From contig CAMMNN010000020.1 in assembly GCA_946498245.1 (NCBI GenBank), positions 1 to 60,380 of the forward strand: a stretch of 60,380 nt of DNA, read 5' to 3'. This document shows, one piece after another, positions 47,308-56,063 of the stretch. A model generated the notes under the pieces. That model saw nothing but the letters and a program-made list of their open reading frames with translations, searched no databases and was not told where the DNA came from. Position numbers and translations under genes: made by a program. The stretch is from an uncultured Clostridium sp. Lineage in GTDB: Bacteria; Bacillota; Clostridia; Lachnospirales; Lachnospiraceae. How positions within the stretch are numbered: the stretch's first letter is position 1; each line of letters opens with the position of its first letter.

Positions 47308-48810
47308 ATGAAACGGGAATGTGGAATTTTGCTTCCCATAACCAGCCTTCCGTCCCGGTACGGAATCGGCTGTTTTTCCAGGGAAGCCTATGAATTTATA
47401 GATAAACTGAAAGAAGCAGGGCAGTCGTACTGGCAGATCCTTCCCCTGGGCCCTACCAGCTACGGTGACTCCCCTTACCAGTCCTTTTCCACCTTTGCGG
47501 GAAATCCCTATTTTATCAATCTGGAAGAACTCATTGAGGAAGGGGTTCTGACGGAAGAGGAGTGTATGGAAGCAGATTTCGGAAAAAAAGAGGACAGCAT
47601 CGACTATGCAAAGATTTACCGCAGTCGTTTCCCTCTGCTTAGGAAGGCCTATGAGCGGAGCAAAATCAGCGAGAATCCGGAATTTCTCCGCTTCCAGGAA
47701 GAAAACGCCTGGTGGCTCAAGGATTACGCCTTATTTATGGCTGTTAAAAGCCGCTTTGAAGAAAAAGCCTGGACCGAATGGGCTGAGGACATTCGCCTTC
47801 GCTGGCCCAACGCCATGGATTACTACCGGCGGGAGCTTTATTTTGATATAGAATTTCATGAATACCTTCAGTTCCAATTCATGAAGCAGTGGAAAAAACT
47901 CAAGGCCTATGCCAACGGCCAGGGAATCCGCATTATCGGAGATATTCCCATCTATGTTTCCATGGACAGTGCCGACGCCTGGGCTAACCCCTATTTGTTC
48001 CAATTAGACCAAAATAACCGGCCTCTGGCAGTAGCAGGCTGTCCGCCTGACGGTTTTTCGGCTACCGGCCAGCTTTGGGGAAATCCCCTTTATAACTGGG
48101 AATACCACAGAAATACAGGCTACCAGTGGTGGATCAGCCGTCTGGCCTATTGCTACCGCCTTTATGATGTGGTGCGCATCGACCATTTCCGCGGCTTTGA
48201 TCAGTATTACTCCATTCCTGCAGGGGCCACAGACGCTACATCCGGCCATTGGGAAAACGGCCCGGGAATCCAGCTTTTCCAGGCAGTCCGTCAGGCATTG
48301 GGAGAGAAGGAAATCATTGCCGAAGATCTGGGTTACGTAACGGATTCCGTCCGCAGGCTGGTGGCGGACTGCGGATTCCCGGGCATGAAAGTGTTGGAAT
48401 TTGCCTTTGACTCCAGAGATTCCGGCAGCGCCGGGGATTATCTGCCTCACAATTATGAAGAAAACTGCGTAGTCTATACGGGAACCCATGACAATGAAAC
48501 CATCTCCGGATGGCTCCATTCCATTCTGCCGGAAGAGCGGCAGTTGGCCAAGGATTATCTCTGCGACTACTACACGCCGGATAAGAAGCTGTACCAGTCC
48601 TTTATCAGTCTCGCCATGAGAAGCAAGGCCCGTATGTGCATTATCCCTCTTCAGGATTATATGGGATTGTCCAATAAGGCCCGCATCAATACCCCCTCTA
48701 CAGTAGGGAAAAACTGGAAGTGGCGGTTCCTTCCGGAGCAGCTTTCTCAGGAGCTTTTGGATTCTATCGGGAAAATGGCGCGGCGGTACGGGCGCTGGAA
48801 TTGGCAGTAA
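47308..48810 (+). CDS. malQ: 4-alpha-glucanotransferase (amylomaltase, GH77)
   Basis: The 500-residue protein opens RECGILLPITSLPSRYGIG, the GH77 signature. Catalytic residues expected for the family are Asp292 (nucleophile, in VVRIDHFRGF) and Glu339 (acid, in IAEDLGYVTD), with Asp in TGTHDNETISGW. It should disproportionate free maltose or maltodextrin, releasing glucose, after the PTS and phosphatase steps. ATG 47308 follows AGGAGG. It ends the maltose operon and is followed by a terminator. Confidence 0.95.
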   Translation: MKRECGILLPITSLPSRYGIGCFSREAYEFIDKLKEAGQSYWQILPLGPTSYGDSPYQSFSTFAGNPYFINLEELIEEGVLTEEECMEADFGKKEDSIDYAKIYRSRFPLLRKAYERSKISENPEFLRFQEENAWWLKDYALFMAVKSRFEEKAWTEWAEDIRLRWPNAMDYYRRELYFDIEFHEYLQFQFMKQWKKLKAYANGQGIRIIGDIPIYVSMDSADAWANPYLFQLDQNNRPLAVAGCPPDGFSATGQLWGNPLYNWEYHRNTGYQWWISRLAYCYRLYDVVRIDHFRGFDQYYSIPAGATDATSGHWENGPGIQLFQAVRQALGEKEIIAEDLGYVTDSVRRLVADCGFPGMKVLEFAFDSRDSGSAGDYLPHNYEENCVVYTGTHDNETISGWLHSILPEERQLAKDYLCDYYTPDKKLYQSFISLAMRSKARMCIIPLQDYMGLSNKARINTPSTVGKNWKWRFLPEQLSQELLDSIGKMARRYGRWNWQ

Positions 48811-48848
48811 AAAGCAGAGGAGGCGGCAGCAAACCGTCTCCTGCTTTA
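48810..48848. terminator. Terminator between convergent malQ and AGE gene
   Basis: AAAGCAGAGGAGGCGG pairs with CCGTCTCCTGCTTT with two bulges around a CAGCAAA loop. The A and T tracts at the base suit both directions. Confidence 0.62.
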
Positions 48849-48867
48849 TGTGTTTAATGGGAACAGG

Positions 48868-50178
48868 CTACAGATTTTCGGCCTGCAGCTTTCGGGTCAA
48901 TTGAATCAAAAGGATTAAATTTCTGGAAATGTGGTAGGGATCCTTTACAGGAAGCCTTCCCCCCACCTGATGGCCAAAAGGATTGCCCTGGCGATCCCTT
49001 AACTGAATCCATTCCCCCACTTCCCTGTCGGGATTCGGAAATGTCCTGAGGGTATACTGATGCAGCTGCATAAACATATCAAAATATTTCTTATCGTGAG
49101 AGAGATAGTAGGCCAGAAGTGTTGTATACATAGCTTCTGTGTTGGGCCACCACAGTTTGTTGTCCCAGTCTGTCCGAATCTGATTCGCTGCAATTTCCTC
49201 CTCCTGATTTTTGCATTCGCCTCTTGGGATTCCCCCGTCCCTATGTACATAATATAGAATCCCGCCATACTGATTATCCCAGCCCAGATGAAAGCTGGAA
49301 TCAATAACTGAAAAAATCCGTTTTACAGTATCCGGATCATTTTCTCTGCATACACAGGTCAGCATAAACCAGCAGTCTTCCATGGAATGTCCAGGATTGA
49401 CATAAGAAAATAAGCATCTGTTTTCCACCTTCTGAGAAGAGTCTACCATTTCCACCAGCACATTGGCGTCTGAAACAAAGGTATCCAGAATGGTTCGGCA
49501 ATAGTCTCCGGCCATCTTAAAAATTTCTTTGCCCCGTTGCTGCTTCCCCGATAAAGTTAAAAACTCTCCGTATTCATTACAGACGTTCAGCAGCATCATA
49601 GGAATGGCATGGTATTTCGTTCCAGGAGGAATGTAAAAAGGCGAAGTCCGAAAACGGCCTTCTTCATAGCGGCGAATAATACTGGCAAACAGGCGCTCTA
49701 AAATATCCATTCCAAAATAATCCTCGGAAGCATCCATAAAAGCAATGAGCGCCAGAGCGATAAAACAATCGGCAAAAGTGCTGGGGGCAAGTCCAATTCC
49801 TTTTTCCTGCTCAATGGGTTTTCCTTCTCTGGAAACCAGAAAAGCGCAGGTCATTTCTTCACCAAGAAAACAGTGGTCAATAATAAAATCCAGAGTACGG
49901 CGTGCCTGATAGAGAAACGTTTCTTTTTCCCTGTCTGTAAAAATATCCATTTTAGAAAGTTTTGATAAAACCCATATCATGCGTCCCTGTGACCAGATGT
50001 ACTTGTCGGTGTTTAGCAAACGCGTTCCATCATTGGAAAAACAGGTAAAAAACCCTCCGTACTGGGAATCATAGCTGTTTTTCTGCCAAAAAGGAAGAAT
50101 CATATCCTTTAGCTGCTCTGTGTAACATGATTCAAGTTCAGCAAAATCCGTTTCCAGGATATTCATGCTATCTATCAT
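48868..50178 (-). CDS. AGE family epimerase/isomerase, copy 1
   Basis: The 436-residue protein has the (alpha/alpha)6-barrel pattern of N-acylglucosamine 2-epimerases and related sugar isomerases: YIWSQGRMIWVLSKL, APSTFADCFIALAL, VNPGHSMEDCWFML, NKLWWPNTEAMYTTLL and the C-terminal GGRLPVKDPYHISRN histidine. It shares all of these with a second AGE protein encoded at 57081-58355. The sugar is unknown. ATG 50178 follows AAAGGAG; in-frame starts further upstream have no ribosome-binding site. It is divergent from a ROK regulator, with a promoter and palindrome between. Confidence 0.88.
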   Translation of the reverse strand: MIDSMNILETDFAELESCYTEQLKDMILPFWQKNSYDSQYGGFFTCFSNDGTRLLNTDKYIWSQGRMIWVLSKLSKMDIFTDREKETFLYQARRTLDFIIDHCFLGEEMTCAFLVSREGKPIEQEKGIGLAPSTFADCFIALALIAFMDASEDYFGMDILERLFASIIRRYEEGRFRTSPFYIPPGTKYHAIPMMLLNVCNEYGEFLTLSGKQQRGKEIFKMAGDYCRTILDTFVSDANVLVEMVDSSQKVENRCLFSYVNPGHSMEDCWFMLTCVCRENDPDTVKRIFSVIDSSFHLGWDNQYGGILYYVHRDGGIPRGECKNQEEEIAANQIRTDWDNKLWWPNTEAMYTTLLAYYLSHDKKYFDMFMQLHQYTLRTFPNPDREVGEWIQLRDRQGNPFGHQVGGRLPVKDPYHISRNLILLIQLTRKLQAENL

Positions 50179-50264
50179 AAGCTCCTTTCTGTTGAATCGG
50201 TTGATTCCTGAAAAATTTAACAGTAACAAAATCACGGTGAAAAGGAATACTTACGGCTGTCTTC

Positions 50265-50293
50265 AGTATAACAGTTGATTATTATTATTTCAA
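50265..50293 (-). promoter_or_regulatory. Promoter of AGE copy 1
   Basis: On the minus strand, TTGAAA (50293-50288), a 17-base spacer and TATACT (50270-50265). The -35 is overlapped by an inverted repeat. Confidence 0.65.
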
Positions 50294-50305
50294 GATGAAA
50301 TTAAT
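50284..50305. promoter_or_regulatory. AT-rich inverted repeat, candidate ROK operator
   Basis: ATTATTTC and GAAATTAAT flank AAGAT. AT-rich dyads of this kind are typical of ROK/NagC-type operators. It overlaps the -35 box of AGE copy 1, in the gap shared with the ROK gene. Confidence 0.45.
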
Positions 50306-50396
50306 TATAGTAAAAAAGAAAAACCCTCATATTTTAATGGAAAAATTTACCTTTAAACATTTTATAGACTTATGATGAAATTTTATTATTTTCACA

Positions 50397-50425
50397 TTGA
50401 AAATTATATTGCAACGTGCTACAAT
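50397..50425 (+). promoter_or_regulatory. Promoter of the ROK regulator gene
   Basis: TTGAAA (50397-50402), 17-base spacer and TACAAT (50420-50425). It places transcription start after the first in-frame ATGs, fixing the start codon at 50459. Confidence 0.72.
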
Positions 50426-50458
50426 GAAATCAAGAAAACGGTGGAAAGGAAACAAAAA

Positions 50459-51664
50459 ATGCAAAATCAAAGCAAACGACCAACTGGTAATTCTGCTATC
50501 CGGGAGATGAACAGAAAAAAGATCCTTACATATATCAGAAGAAATTCTCCGGTTTCCAGGCATGTTATGTGCAAAGAGATTGGCATTTCAGCGGCTACGG
50601 CTACAAGAATTGTAGAACAGTTACTCAAAGAGGGACTGGTCAGAGAATCTTCATCACCTGATGGGGAAGGCACAGAAAAAACGGAGGTGGTAAAGCGCAG
50701 CGTCGGACGGAATCCTGTGGCCCTGGAATTGGTTTCAGAAGCAAAATATTGTTTTGGGATCAATCTGTCAAAGCAGACGCTGGGGATCGCACTAATTGAT
50801 TTTTGTTTAAATACTGTTGATAAATACGTCACCTCAACTTCTGACATTATGCAGGTAGACGAGCTCCTTCAATTAATAGGCGATGTGGTAGAAGGCATGA
50901 TCACATCTCGAAAATTATCGAAAAAGAAAATCATGGGGTTCGGCGTCGGTACTCCCGGTTTTGTCGATACGAGAACAGGAAATGTTGAAAAATTTGCCAT
51001 CAGTAAATTCGCCAGTCTGCCTATTAAAAAGTATCTGGAAAACAGATTTGGTCTTCCGGCTATTGTGGATAACAATGCCAACACCCGTATGCTGGGAGAA
51101 CAGTGGACCGGTTTTGCAAGCCACTGTAAAAACGCTATTTTTGTAGTCAACAGCGAAGGTGTCGGCAGCGGCATATTATGTAATGGCCATATTCTAAAAA
51201 ACACTAACCGTTATACTGCAGGCCTGGGCCATATATCCGTAAATTTTGAGGGGGAATTGTGCACATGTGGAAGCCGGGGGTGTGTCGAGCTTTATTGCGG
51301 TACAGAATATCTGGAAAAAAAAGCCTTCAGAATTACTGGAGAAAAAGAACGTTTTTCCTACAGAGAACTGGCGAAACTGGTGGAACAGGGGGACGAAAGG
51401 TTTGTTCCTTTATTTGAAACGGCAGCCATGGCCATGTCCAGCGGCCTGACCAGTTTAATTACGATTATCTGTCCGGAGGTTATTATTTTATCCGGTAATC
51501 TCTTTGACGTATCAGATTATTATTATGAAAGAGTAGTAGAGCTGACAAAAGAAAAAATAGGAATTATTACCTATCAGCCGGTATTTCAGAGACGGCGGGT
51601 CCGGGACGGTATTTATGAGATCGGAGCTGCGGCCCTGTTTTTCCAGAACTACTTCGACCAATAA
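50459..51664 (+). CDS. ROK family transcriptional regulator
   Basis: The 401-residue protein has an N-terminal winged helix-turn-helix (MNRKKILTYIRRNSPVSRHV, then GISAATATRIVEQLLKEGLV, residues about 15-60) and a C-terminal ROK sugar-kinase-like domain with the zinc motif CTCGSRGCVELY (Cys268, Cys270, Cys275). The GFGVGTPGFVD and NEGVGSGI-type loops are close to active ROK kinases, but the DNA-binding domain marks it as a regulator. It lies between AGE copy 1 and the ABC importer genes and is the natural regulator of both. GAAAGGA precedes ATG 50459. Confidence 0.9.
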   Translation: MQNQSKRPTGNSAIREMNRKKILTYIRRNSPVSRHVMCKEIGISAATATRIVEQLLKEGLVRESSSPDGEGTEKTEVVKRSVGRNPVALELVSEAKYCFGINLSKQTLGIALIDFCLNTVDKYVTSTSDIMQVDELLQLIGDVVEGMITSRKLSKKKIMGFGVGTPGFVDTRTGNVEKFAISKFASLPIKKYLENRFGLPAIVDNNANTRMLGEQWTGFASHCKNAIFVVNSEGVGSGILCNGHILKNTNRYTAGLGHISVNFEGELCTCGSRGCVELYCGTEYLEKKAFRITGEKERFSYRELAKLVEQGDERFVPLFETAAMAMSSGLTSLITIICPEVIILSGNLFDVSDYYYERVVELTKEKIGIITYQPVFQRRRVRDGIYEIGAAALFFQNYFDQ

Positions 51665-51748
51665 AATGTTTCTGAAAAAGCCGGAAGATCATATTGTTTT
51701 TTCAAAAAAAATCGTTTCATAAAAAGCAAAAAATGGAGAGGGGATTTT

Positions 51749-52915
51749 ATGAAGATAAAAAAGAGAACCATTGCCTGTATGTTTCTTTTAACTGGAATTA
51801 TTCTTACCGCCTGCGGCTCTGAAACCAGTTCTTCTGAAGAAGCGGAAACTGCCGTTCAGACTGGCGGGGAAGAGGGAACGCCTGCCGGCGAAGAGCTGCC
51901 CTGGGATATTGAACCTCTGGAAACTCCCGTTACCCTGCGAATTGGCTACCATACGGCTTCAACCATGCATACGCCTACTTATATTGCAGAAGAGAAGGGG
52001 TGGCTGGAGCAGTTAAATATCCAGGTTGAAACCATACCCTTTGCCAACGGGCCGGCATTAATGGAGGCGTCTTCTTCATGGGACTGCGCTGTCACAGGTT
52101 TCGGCGGAATTATTAACGGCGTCCTGCAGCATGACATTTATGTATTGGCTCCAGCTACCAGAGACGACGGTTCTTCCGCATTTTTTGTCCGGCAGGATTC
52201 GCCTATTGCCCTGGCAGGCAGCGGCCACAATCCCGACTTCCCGGAAGTTTACGGGGATGCAGAATCCTGGGCTGGTTCGGAAGTCTTTACTGCAATGGGA
52301 ACCACCAACCACTATACACTGGCCAAAACCCTGGAAATCTTTGGTCTGCAGTTAGACGACGTCACAGTAGTCAACATGGACGTTACCAGCAGCAATACGG
52401 CATTTAAGGCCGGACAGGGAGAGGTTGCCGGAATCTGGGGGCCCCTGATCTATTCAGAGGATAAAGCAGACTATATCATGGCTTCCAAAGCGGCCTGGGT
52501 TGATACGGGCCTGGTTACGGATTATGTGGCAAGTCAGGAAGGCATGAATGAAAAGCGCGAAGCCATTAGCAAATGGATGGAATTAAATATCAAAATTGGC
52601 GAATGGTGCAACGAAAATAAAGAAGAAGCGGCTAAATACATGACAGAGCTGGGGGAAATCGACGGAATCGAATCTAACGTATCCGATAACATCCAATTAA
52701 TTGAAGATAACCCATATTTTACTCTGGAAGAGTGCTACCAGGCAGCGACGGAAAATACAGCAGAGGGAGATATGCTTGTGTATGTAGCGCAAAACTACAA
52801 TCCCATGAAATTTTTCGCAGAACAGGGAAATTATACAGAAGAGGATCTGCAGAAACTCCTGTCTGGAAACTTTGATAATGCTCTGATTTCAGAGATATAT
52901 AACAGAGCAAAATAA
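51749..52915 (+). CDS. Substrate-binding lipoprotein of a nitrate/sulfonate/taurine-class ABC importer
   Basis: The 388-residue protein has a lipoprotein signal with lipobox LTAC (Cys22), an acidic Ser/Glu-rich linker (residues about 24-50) and an NMT1/SsuA-like binding domain: LRIGYHTASTMHTPTYIAEEKGWLEQ and a GPALMEASSSWDCAVTGFGG-like ligand region. Such proteins in the TauA/SsuA/NrtA class usually bind small anions or sulfonates, but the ligand here is not known. GAGAGGGG precedes the ATG. It starts 84 bases after the ROK gene; only a weak promoter-like TTGTTT/TCATAA is visible between them. Confidence 0.88.
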   Translation: MKIKKRTIACMFLLTGIILTACGSETSSSEEAETAVQTGGEEGTPAGEELPWDIEPLETPVTLRIGYHTASTMHTPTYIAEEKGWLEQLNIQVETIPFANGPALMEASSSWDCAVTGFGGIINGVLQHDIYVLAPATRDDGSSAFFVRQDSPIALAGSGHNPDFPEVYGDAESWAGSEVFTAMGTTNHYTLAKTLEIFGLQLDDVTVVNMDVTSSNTAFKAGQGEVAGIWGPLIYSEDKADYIMASKAAWVDTGLVTDYVASQEGMNEKREAISKWMELNIKIGEWCNENKEEAAKYMTELGEIDGIESNVSDNIQLIEDNPYFTLEECYQAATENTAEGDMLVYVAQNYNPMKFFAEQGNYTEEDLQKLLSGNFDNALISEIYNRAK

Positions 52916-52933
52916 GCGAAAGGAGGCAGCGCT

Positions 52934-53740
52934 GTGAATGAGGGGCAAAAGGGTTTTAAAGCGTGGGTAAAGAAAAATAATTATACGCTTTTAAGTATAG
53001 CTGGAATATGTGTATTCTTTTTAACATGGCAGCTTCTGCTAAAATTTCACATAATCCCCAGCAAATATCTGTCAAAGCCTACGGAAGTAGTCCAGACATT
53101 TATCATGAAACTGACAGACCCGAGGCCTGAAGGGGCGACTCTGATAGAAAATATTTTATCTAGTCTGCAGGTAGCTTTATCAGGGTTCTTTCTTGCTTTG
53201 GTCATTGGGATTCCATTGGGATTATTAATGGGCTGGTATCAGGTATTGGATAAATTAATTCGGCCTGTCTTTGAGATCCTTCGCCCCATTCCGCCTGTCG
53301 CCTGGATTCCTTTAACGATTTTAGGATTGGGGATAGGATTGAAAGCAAAAGCATTTATCATTTTTTTTGCCGCATTTATCCCATGTGTAATTAATTCCTA
53401 CGCTGGAATCCAACAGACAGTCCAGTCTCATATCAACGTTGCGAAAACCTGCGGAGCGAGCAACTGGCAGATTTTTATTCACGTAGGAGTTCCGTCTGCC
53501 GTTCCCATGATTTTCGCAGGAGCCAGGATCTCCCTTGGGGCGGCCTGGGCCACTCTGGTTGCTGCAGAGATGCTTGCAGCAAATGCAGGCCTGGGGTTTA
53601 TGATCAGTATGGGGCGTTCTTTTGCTCGTCCTGATTTGATTGTAATGGGAATGCTTGTAATTGGTTTTATTGGGGCGTTTCTTTCCTTCTTATTAACCCG
53701 GATTGAACAAAAGTTTGCGGGGTGGAAAATAGAATTATGA
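52934..53740 (+). CDS. ABC importer permease 1 (SsuC/TauC-like)
   Basis: The 268-residue membrane protein has about six helices, a leading VCVFFLTWQLLLKFH segment and the coupling helix region VAKTCGASNWQIFIHVGVPSAVPMI (about 176-200), the EAA-type loop that touches the ATPase. ILRPIPPVAWIPLTILGLG is characteristic of SsuC/TauC permeases. The start is GTG 52934 behind AAAGGAGG. The second permease starts inside its stop codon, so the two are made together, as expected for a heterodimeric channel. Confidence 0.9.
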   Translation: MNEGQKGFKAWVKKNNYTLLSIAGICVFFLTWQLLLKFHIIPSKYLSKPTEVVQTFIMKLTDPRPEGATLIENILSSLQVALSGFFLALVIGIPLGLLMGWYQVLDKLIRPVFEILRPIPPVAWIPLTILGLGIGLKAKAFIIFFAAFIPCVINSYAGIQQTVQSHINVAKTCGASNWQIFIHVGVPSAVPMIFAGARISLGAAWATLVAAEMLAANAGLGFMISMGRSFARPDLIVMGMLVIGFIGAFLSFLLTRIEQKFAGWKIEL

Positions 53741-54516
53741 CAGAAAAAAAGAAAGTGGTAATTAATATTGTACTGCCGTTGATTGGAATCTCTCTGCTGA
53801 TACTCACCTGGATCCTGATTTCCCAGATGAGGCCGGATTTATTTGCCACTCCGGCGGCAACTTATAAACGTTTTTTAAGGCTGTTAGAAAAGCCCATTAG
53901 CCGAATCAGCCTGGGCGGCCATATCCTCAGCAGTATGAGACGTGTTCTCATCGGGCTGGTATTTGCCTGGATTCTGGGGATCTCCTTTGGGATTTTAATT
54001 GGAACCAGCCGGAAAGCCAATGCTTTTCTGGGGCCGGTTTTTGAAATTATCCGGCCTATCCCTCCCCTGGCCTGGATCCCTTTAATTACAATATGGTTTG
54101 GAATCGGAGAATTTTCAAAGGTTCTCATTGTATTTATCGGTTCCTTTGCCACAGCCGCTCTTAATACCTGCTCCGGAATGCAGATGGTGGATCCGCTGTA
54201 TCTTAGCGTCGGGAAAATATTTCGCGGAACCCGCGCACAGATTCTCAGAGAAATTGTACTGCCTGCGGCCTTTCCTTCTATCTTCGCCGGAATACGGATT
54301 TCTACAGGTGCCGGATGGATGGCTGTTGTGGCAGCAGAAATGCTTGGGGCGAAATCAGGAGTTGGGTTTTTAATTACCAGGGGAATGGATTCCGGGGATA
54401 CGGCCCTTATCTTTGTCAGTATGATTATTATCGGTATCATCGGAGCGATTCTAGCAGCATTAACATCAGGACTGGAGAGGTGGTTATGTCCATGGGCGGC
54501 AAAGAAAAACGAGTAG
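53737..54516 (+). CDS. ABC importer permease 2 (SsuC/TauC-like)
   Basis: The 259-residue permease is a diverged paralogue of permease 1, with six helices, the IIRPIPPLAWIPLITIWFG motif and the coupling helix segment GKIFRGTRAQILREIVLPAAFPSI. The C-terminus ends in ERWLCPW, a feature shared with the permease remnant at 59.3 kb. ATG 53737 overlaps the TGA of permease 1. Its last 31 bases overlap the first ATPase gene. Together the two permeases should form an asymmetric channel. Confidence 0.9.
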   Translation: MTEKKKVVINIVLPLIGISLLILTWILISQMRPDLFATPAATYKRFLRLLEKPISRISLGGHILSSMRRVLIGLVFAWILGISFGILIGTSRKANAFLGPVFEIIRPIPPLAWIPLITIWFGIGEFSKVLIVFIGSFATAALNTCSGMQMVDPLYLSVGKIFRGTRAQILREIVLPAAFPSIFAGIRISTGAGWMAVVAAEMLGAKSGVGFLITRGMDSGDTALIFVSMIIIGIIGAILAALTSGLERWLCPWAAKKNE

Positions 54517-55259
54517 TATTAAAATTAGAGGACATTTGCAAAAGCTATGTTAATAAAAACAAAACCATCGATGTGGTAAATCACATATCATTTGAAGTAT
54601 ACGATAACGAATTTTTGGTCATTTTAGGCCCCGGACTTTGTGGGAAAACCGTACTTCTCAATATGATTGCCGGAATTGAACAGCCGGATTCTGGCTCCAT
54701 TCTGCTGGATAGGGGAGTCGCCGGAAAAAACGACTGCCAAATCGGTATGGTATTTCAAAAAATGGCTTTAATGCCCTGGAAAACCGTTATGGAAAATGTT
54801 GAAATCGGCCTAAAACTGGCCGGTATGGACAAAAAAAGTCGCAAGGAGATTAGCCAGAAATATATTAATCTTGTAGGACTTCAGGGGTTTGAAAACGCAT
54901 ATCCTTCACAGTTATCCGGAGGTATGAAACAGCGGGTCGGCATCGCAAGGGCTTATGCTGTAAATCCCATGATTTTGGTTATGGATGAACCATTCGGGCA
55001 ATTAGACGCCCAGACCCGGTATCAGATGGAAGATGAAATTTTAAAGATATGGGAAAAAGAAAAAAGAACTGTCATATTTGTAACCAACAATATCGAAGAG
55101 GCACTGTATTTAGGCGATCGCATTATTCTCCTTGAAAAACGTCCGGCTGCTATCAGGCAAACCTTTGAAATTACCATGAACCGTCCGAGAGATATGATGG
55201 ACAGCGAGTTTATCGCAAAAAGGACGGAAATCTCAGATAAAATGGATCTGGCCCTTTAA
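54486..55259 (+). CDS. ABC importer ATPase 1, H-loop histidine replaced by Asn
   Basis: The 257-residue SsuB-like protein has an unusual Walker A (Gly48-Pro-Gly-Leu-Cys-Gly-Lys-Thr55), a canonical signature LSGGMKQR (143-150) and Walker B VMDEPF with Asp167 and Glu168. The H-loop, normally THD, reads VTNN, so the switch histidine is Asn201. The D-loop GQLDAQTR is normal. It pairs naturally with ATPase 2 encoded next, whose signature is damaged but whose H-loop is intact. ATG 54486 follows GAGAGGTGG inside the end of permease 2. Confidence 0.9.
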   Translation: MSMGGKEKRVVLKLEDICKSYVNKNKTIDVVNHISFEVYDNEFLVILGPGLCGKTVLLNMIAGIEQPDSGSILLDRGVAGKNDCQIGMVFQKMALMPWKTVMENVEIGLKLAGMDKKSRKEISQKYINLVGLQGFENAYPSQLSGGMKQRVGIARAYAVNPMILVMDEPFGQLDAQTRYQMEDEILKIWEKEKRTVIFVTNNIEEALYLGDRIILLEKRPAAIRQTFEITMNRPRDMMDSEFIAKRTEISDKMDLAL

Positions 55260-55290
55260 TAAAAGATGTTGGGAGGTGACTATCTTTTCA

Positions 55291-56043
55291 ATGGAAGATA
55301 CGAGGGAAATTAAAGTACAGGCAATTGACTTAACAAAAAATTTTGGAGATCTAAAGGTTCTGGACCATATCTCCTTTCAGGTTAAAAGGGGAGAACTGGT
55401 TTGTGTAGTTGGCCCGACAGGCTGTGGAAAAACAACTTTCCTGAATCTGCTGACAAGGCTGATTTCGCCCACCAGCGGGGAGCTTTTGATTGACGGCGTT
55501 CCGGCTGATCCTAAAATACATAATTTGGCCTGTGTTTTTCAGGAACCGTCTATTTATCCATGGCTGACCGTTGAAAAAAATATTGCTTTAGGTTTGAAGC
55601 TGAAAAAAGAAAAACCCGAAAAAATCCGTGAACGGACGGATCAGATTATTTCGCTGATGGGATTAGAAGAATTTCGCAATGTCCTGCCAAAACAACTATC
55701 CGTCAGTTCGGAGCAGCGGGTAATCATCGGAAGGGCTTTTGCCATGGATCCGGATTTGCTTCTTATGGACGAGCCCTATGGCCAGATGGATATAAAAATG
55801 AGATACTATTTAGAAGACGAAGTTCTCCGTCTGTGGAAGGAACTGGGGACGACTATTATTTTTATTACACACAATATAGAAGAAGCGTTGTATTTGTCTG
55901 AACGGATTATCATTTTGTCCAATAAGCCTACAACTGTAAAAGAGGAGCTTTGCGTAAACCTTCCGCATCCGAGAAGGATTGACGATCCGGAGTTTTTAAG
56001 GCTCAGAAAGCATGTGGCGGATCAGATCAAATGGTGGGAATAA
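55291..56043 (+). CDS. ABC importer ATPase 2, signature motif degenerate
   Basis: The 250-residue protein has a canonical Walker A GPTGCGKT (41-48), Walker B LLMDEPYG (Asp160, Glu161) and H-loop histidine His194 in ITHN. The signature that should read LSGGxxQR is LSVSSEQR (136-143), which lacks both glycines. The defect is the mirror image of that in ATPase 1. ATG 55291 follows GGGAGGTGA; a GTG within that site at 55276 is in frame but less likely. It is followed by the oxidoreductase gene after 20 bases. Confidence 0.9.
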   Translation: MEDTREIKVQAIDLTKNFGDLKVLDHISFQVKRGELVCVVGPTGCGKTTFLNLLTRLISPTSGELLIDGVPADPKIHNLACVFQEPSIYPWLTVEKNIALGLKLKKEKPEKIRERTDQIISLMGLEEFRNVLPKQLSVSSEQRVIIGRAFAMDPDLLLMDEPYGQMDIKMRYYLEDEVLRLWKELGTTIIFITHNIEEALYLSERIIILSNKPTTVKEELCVNLPHPRRIDDPEFLRLRKHVADQIKWWE

Positions 56044-56063
56044 TTCAGGAAAGAGAGGTAGAA

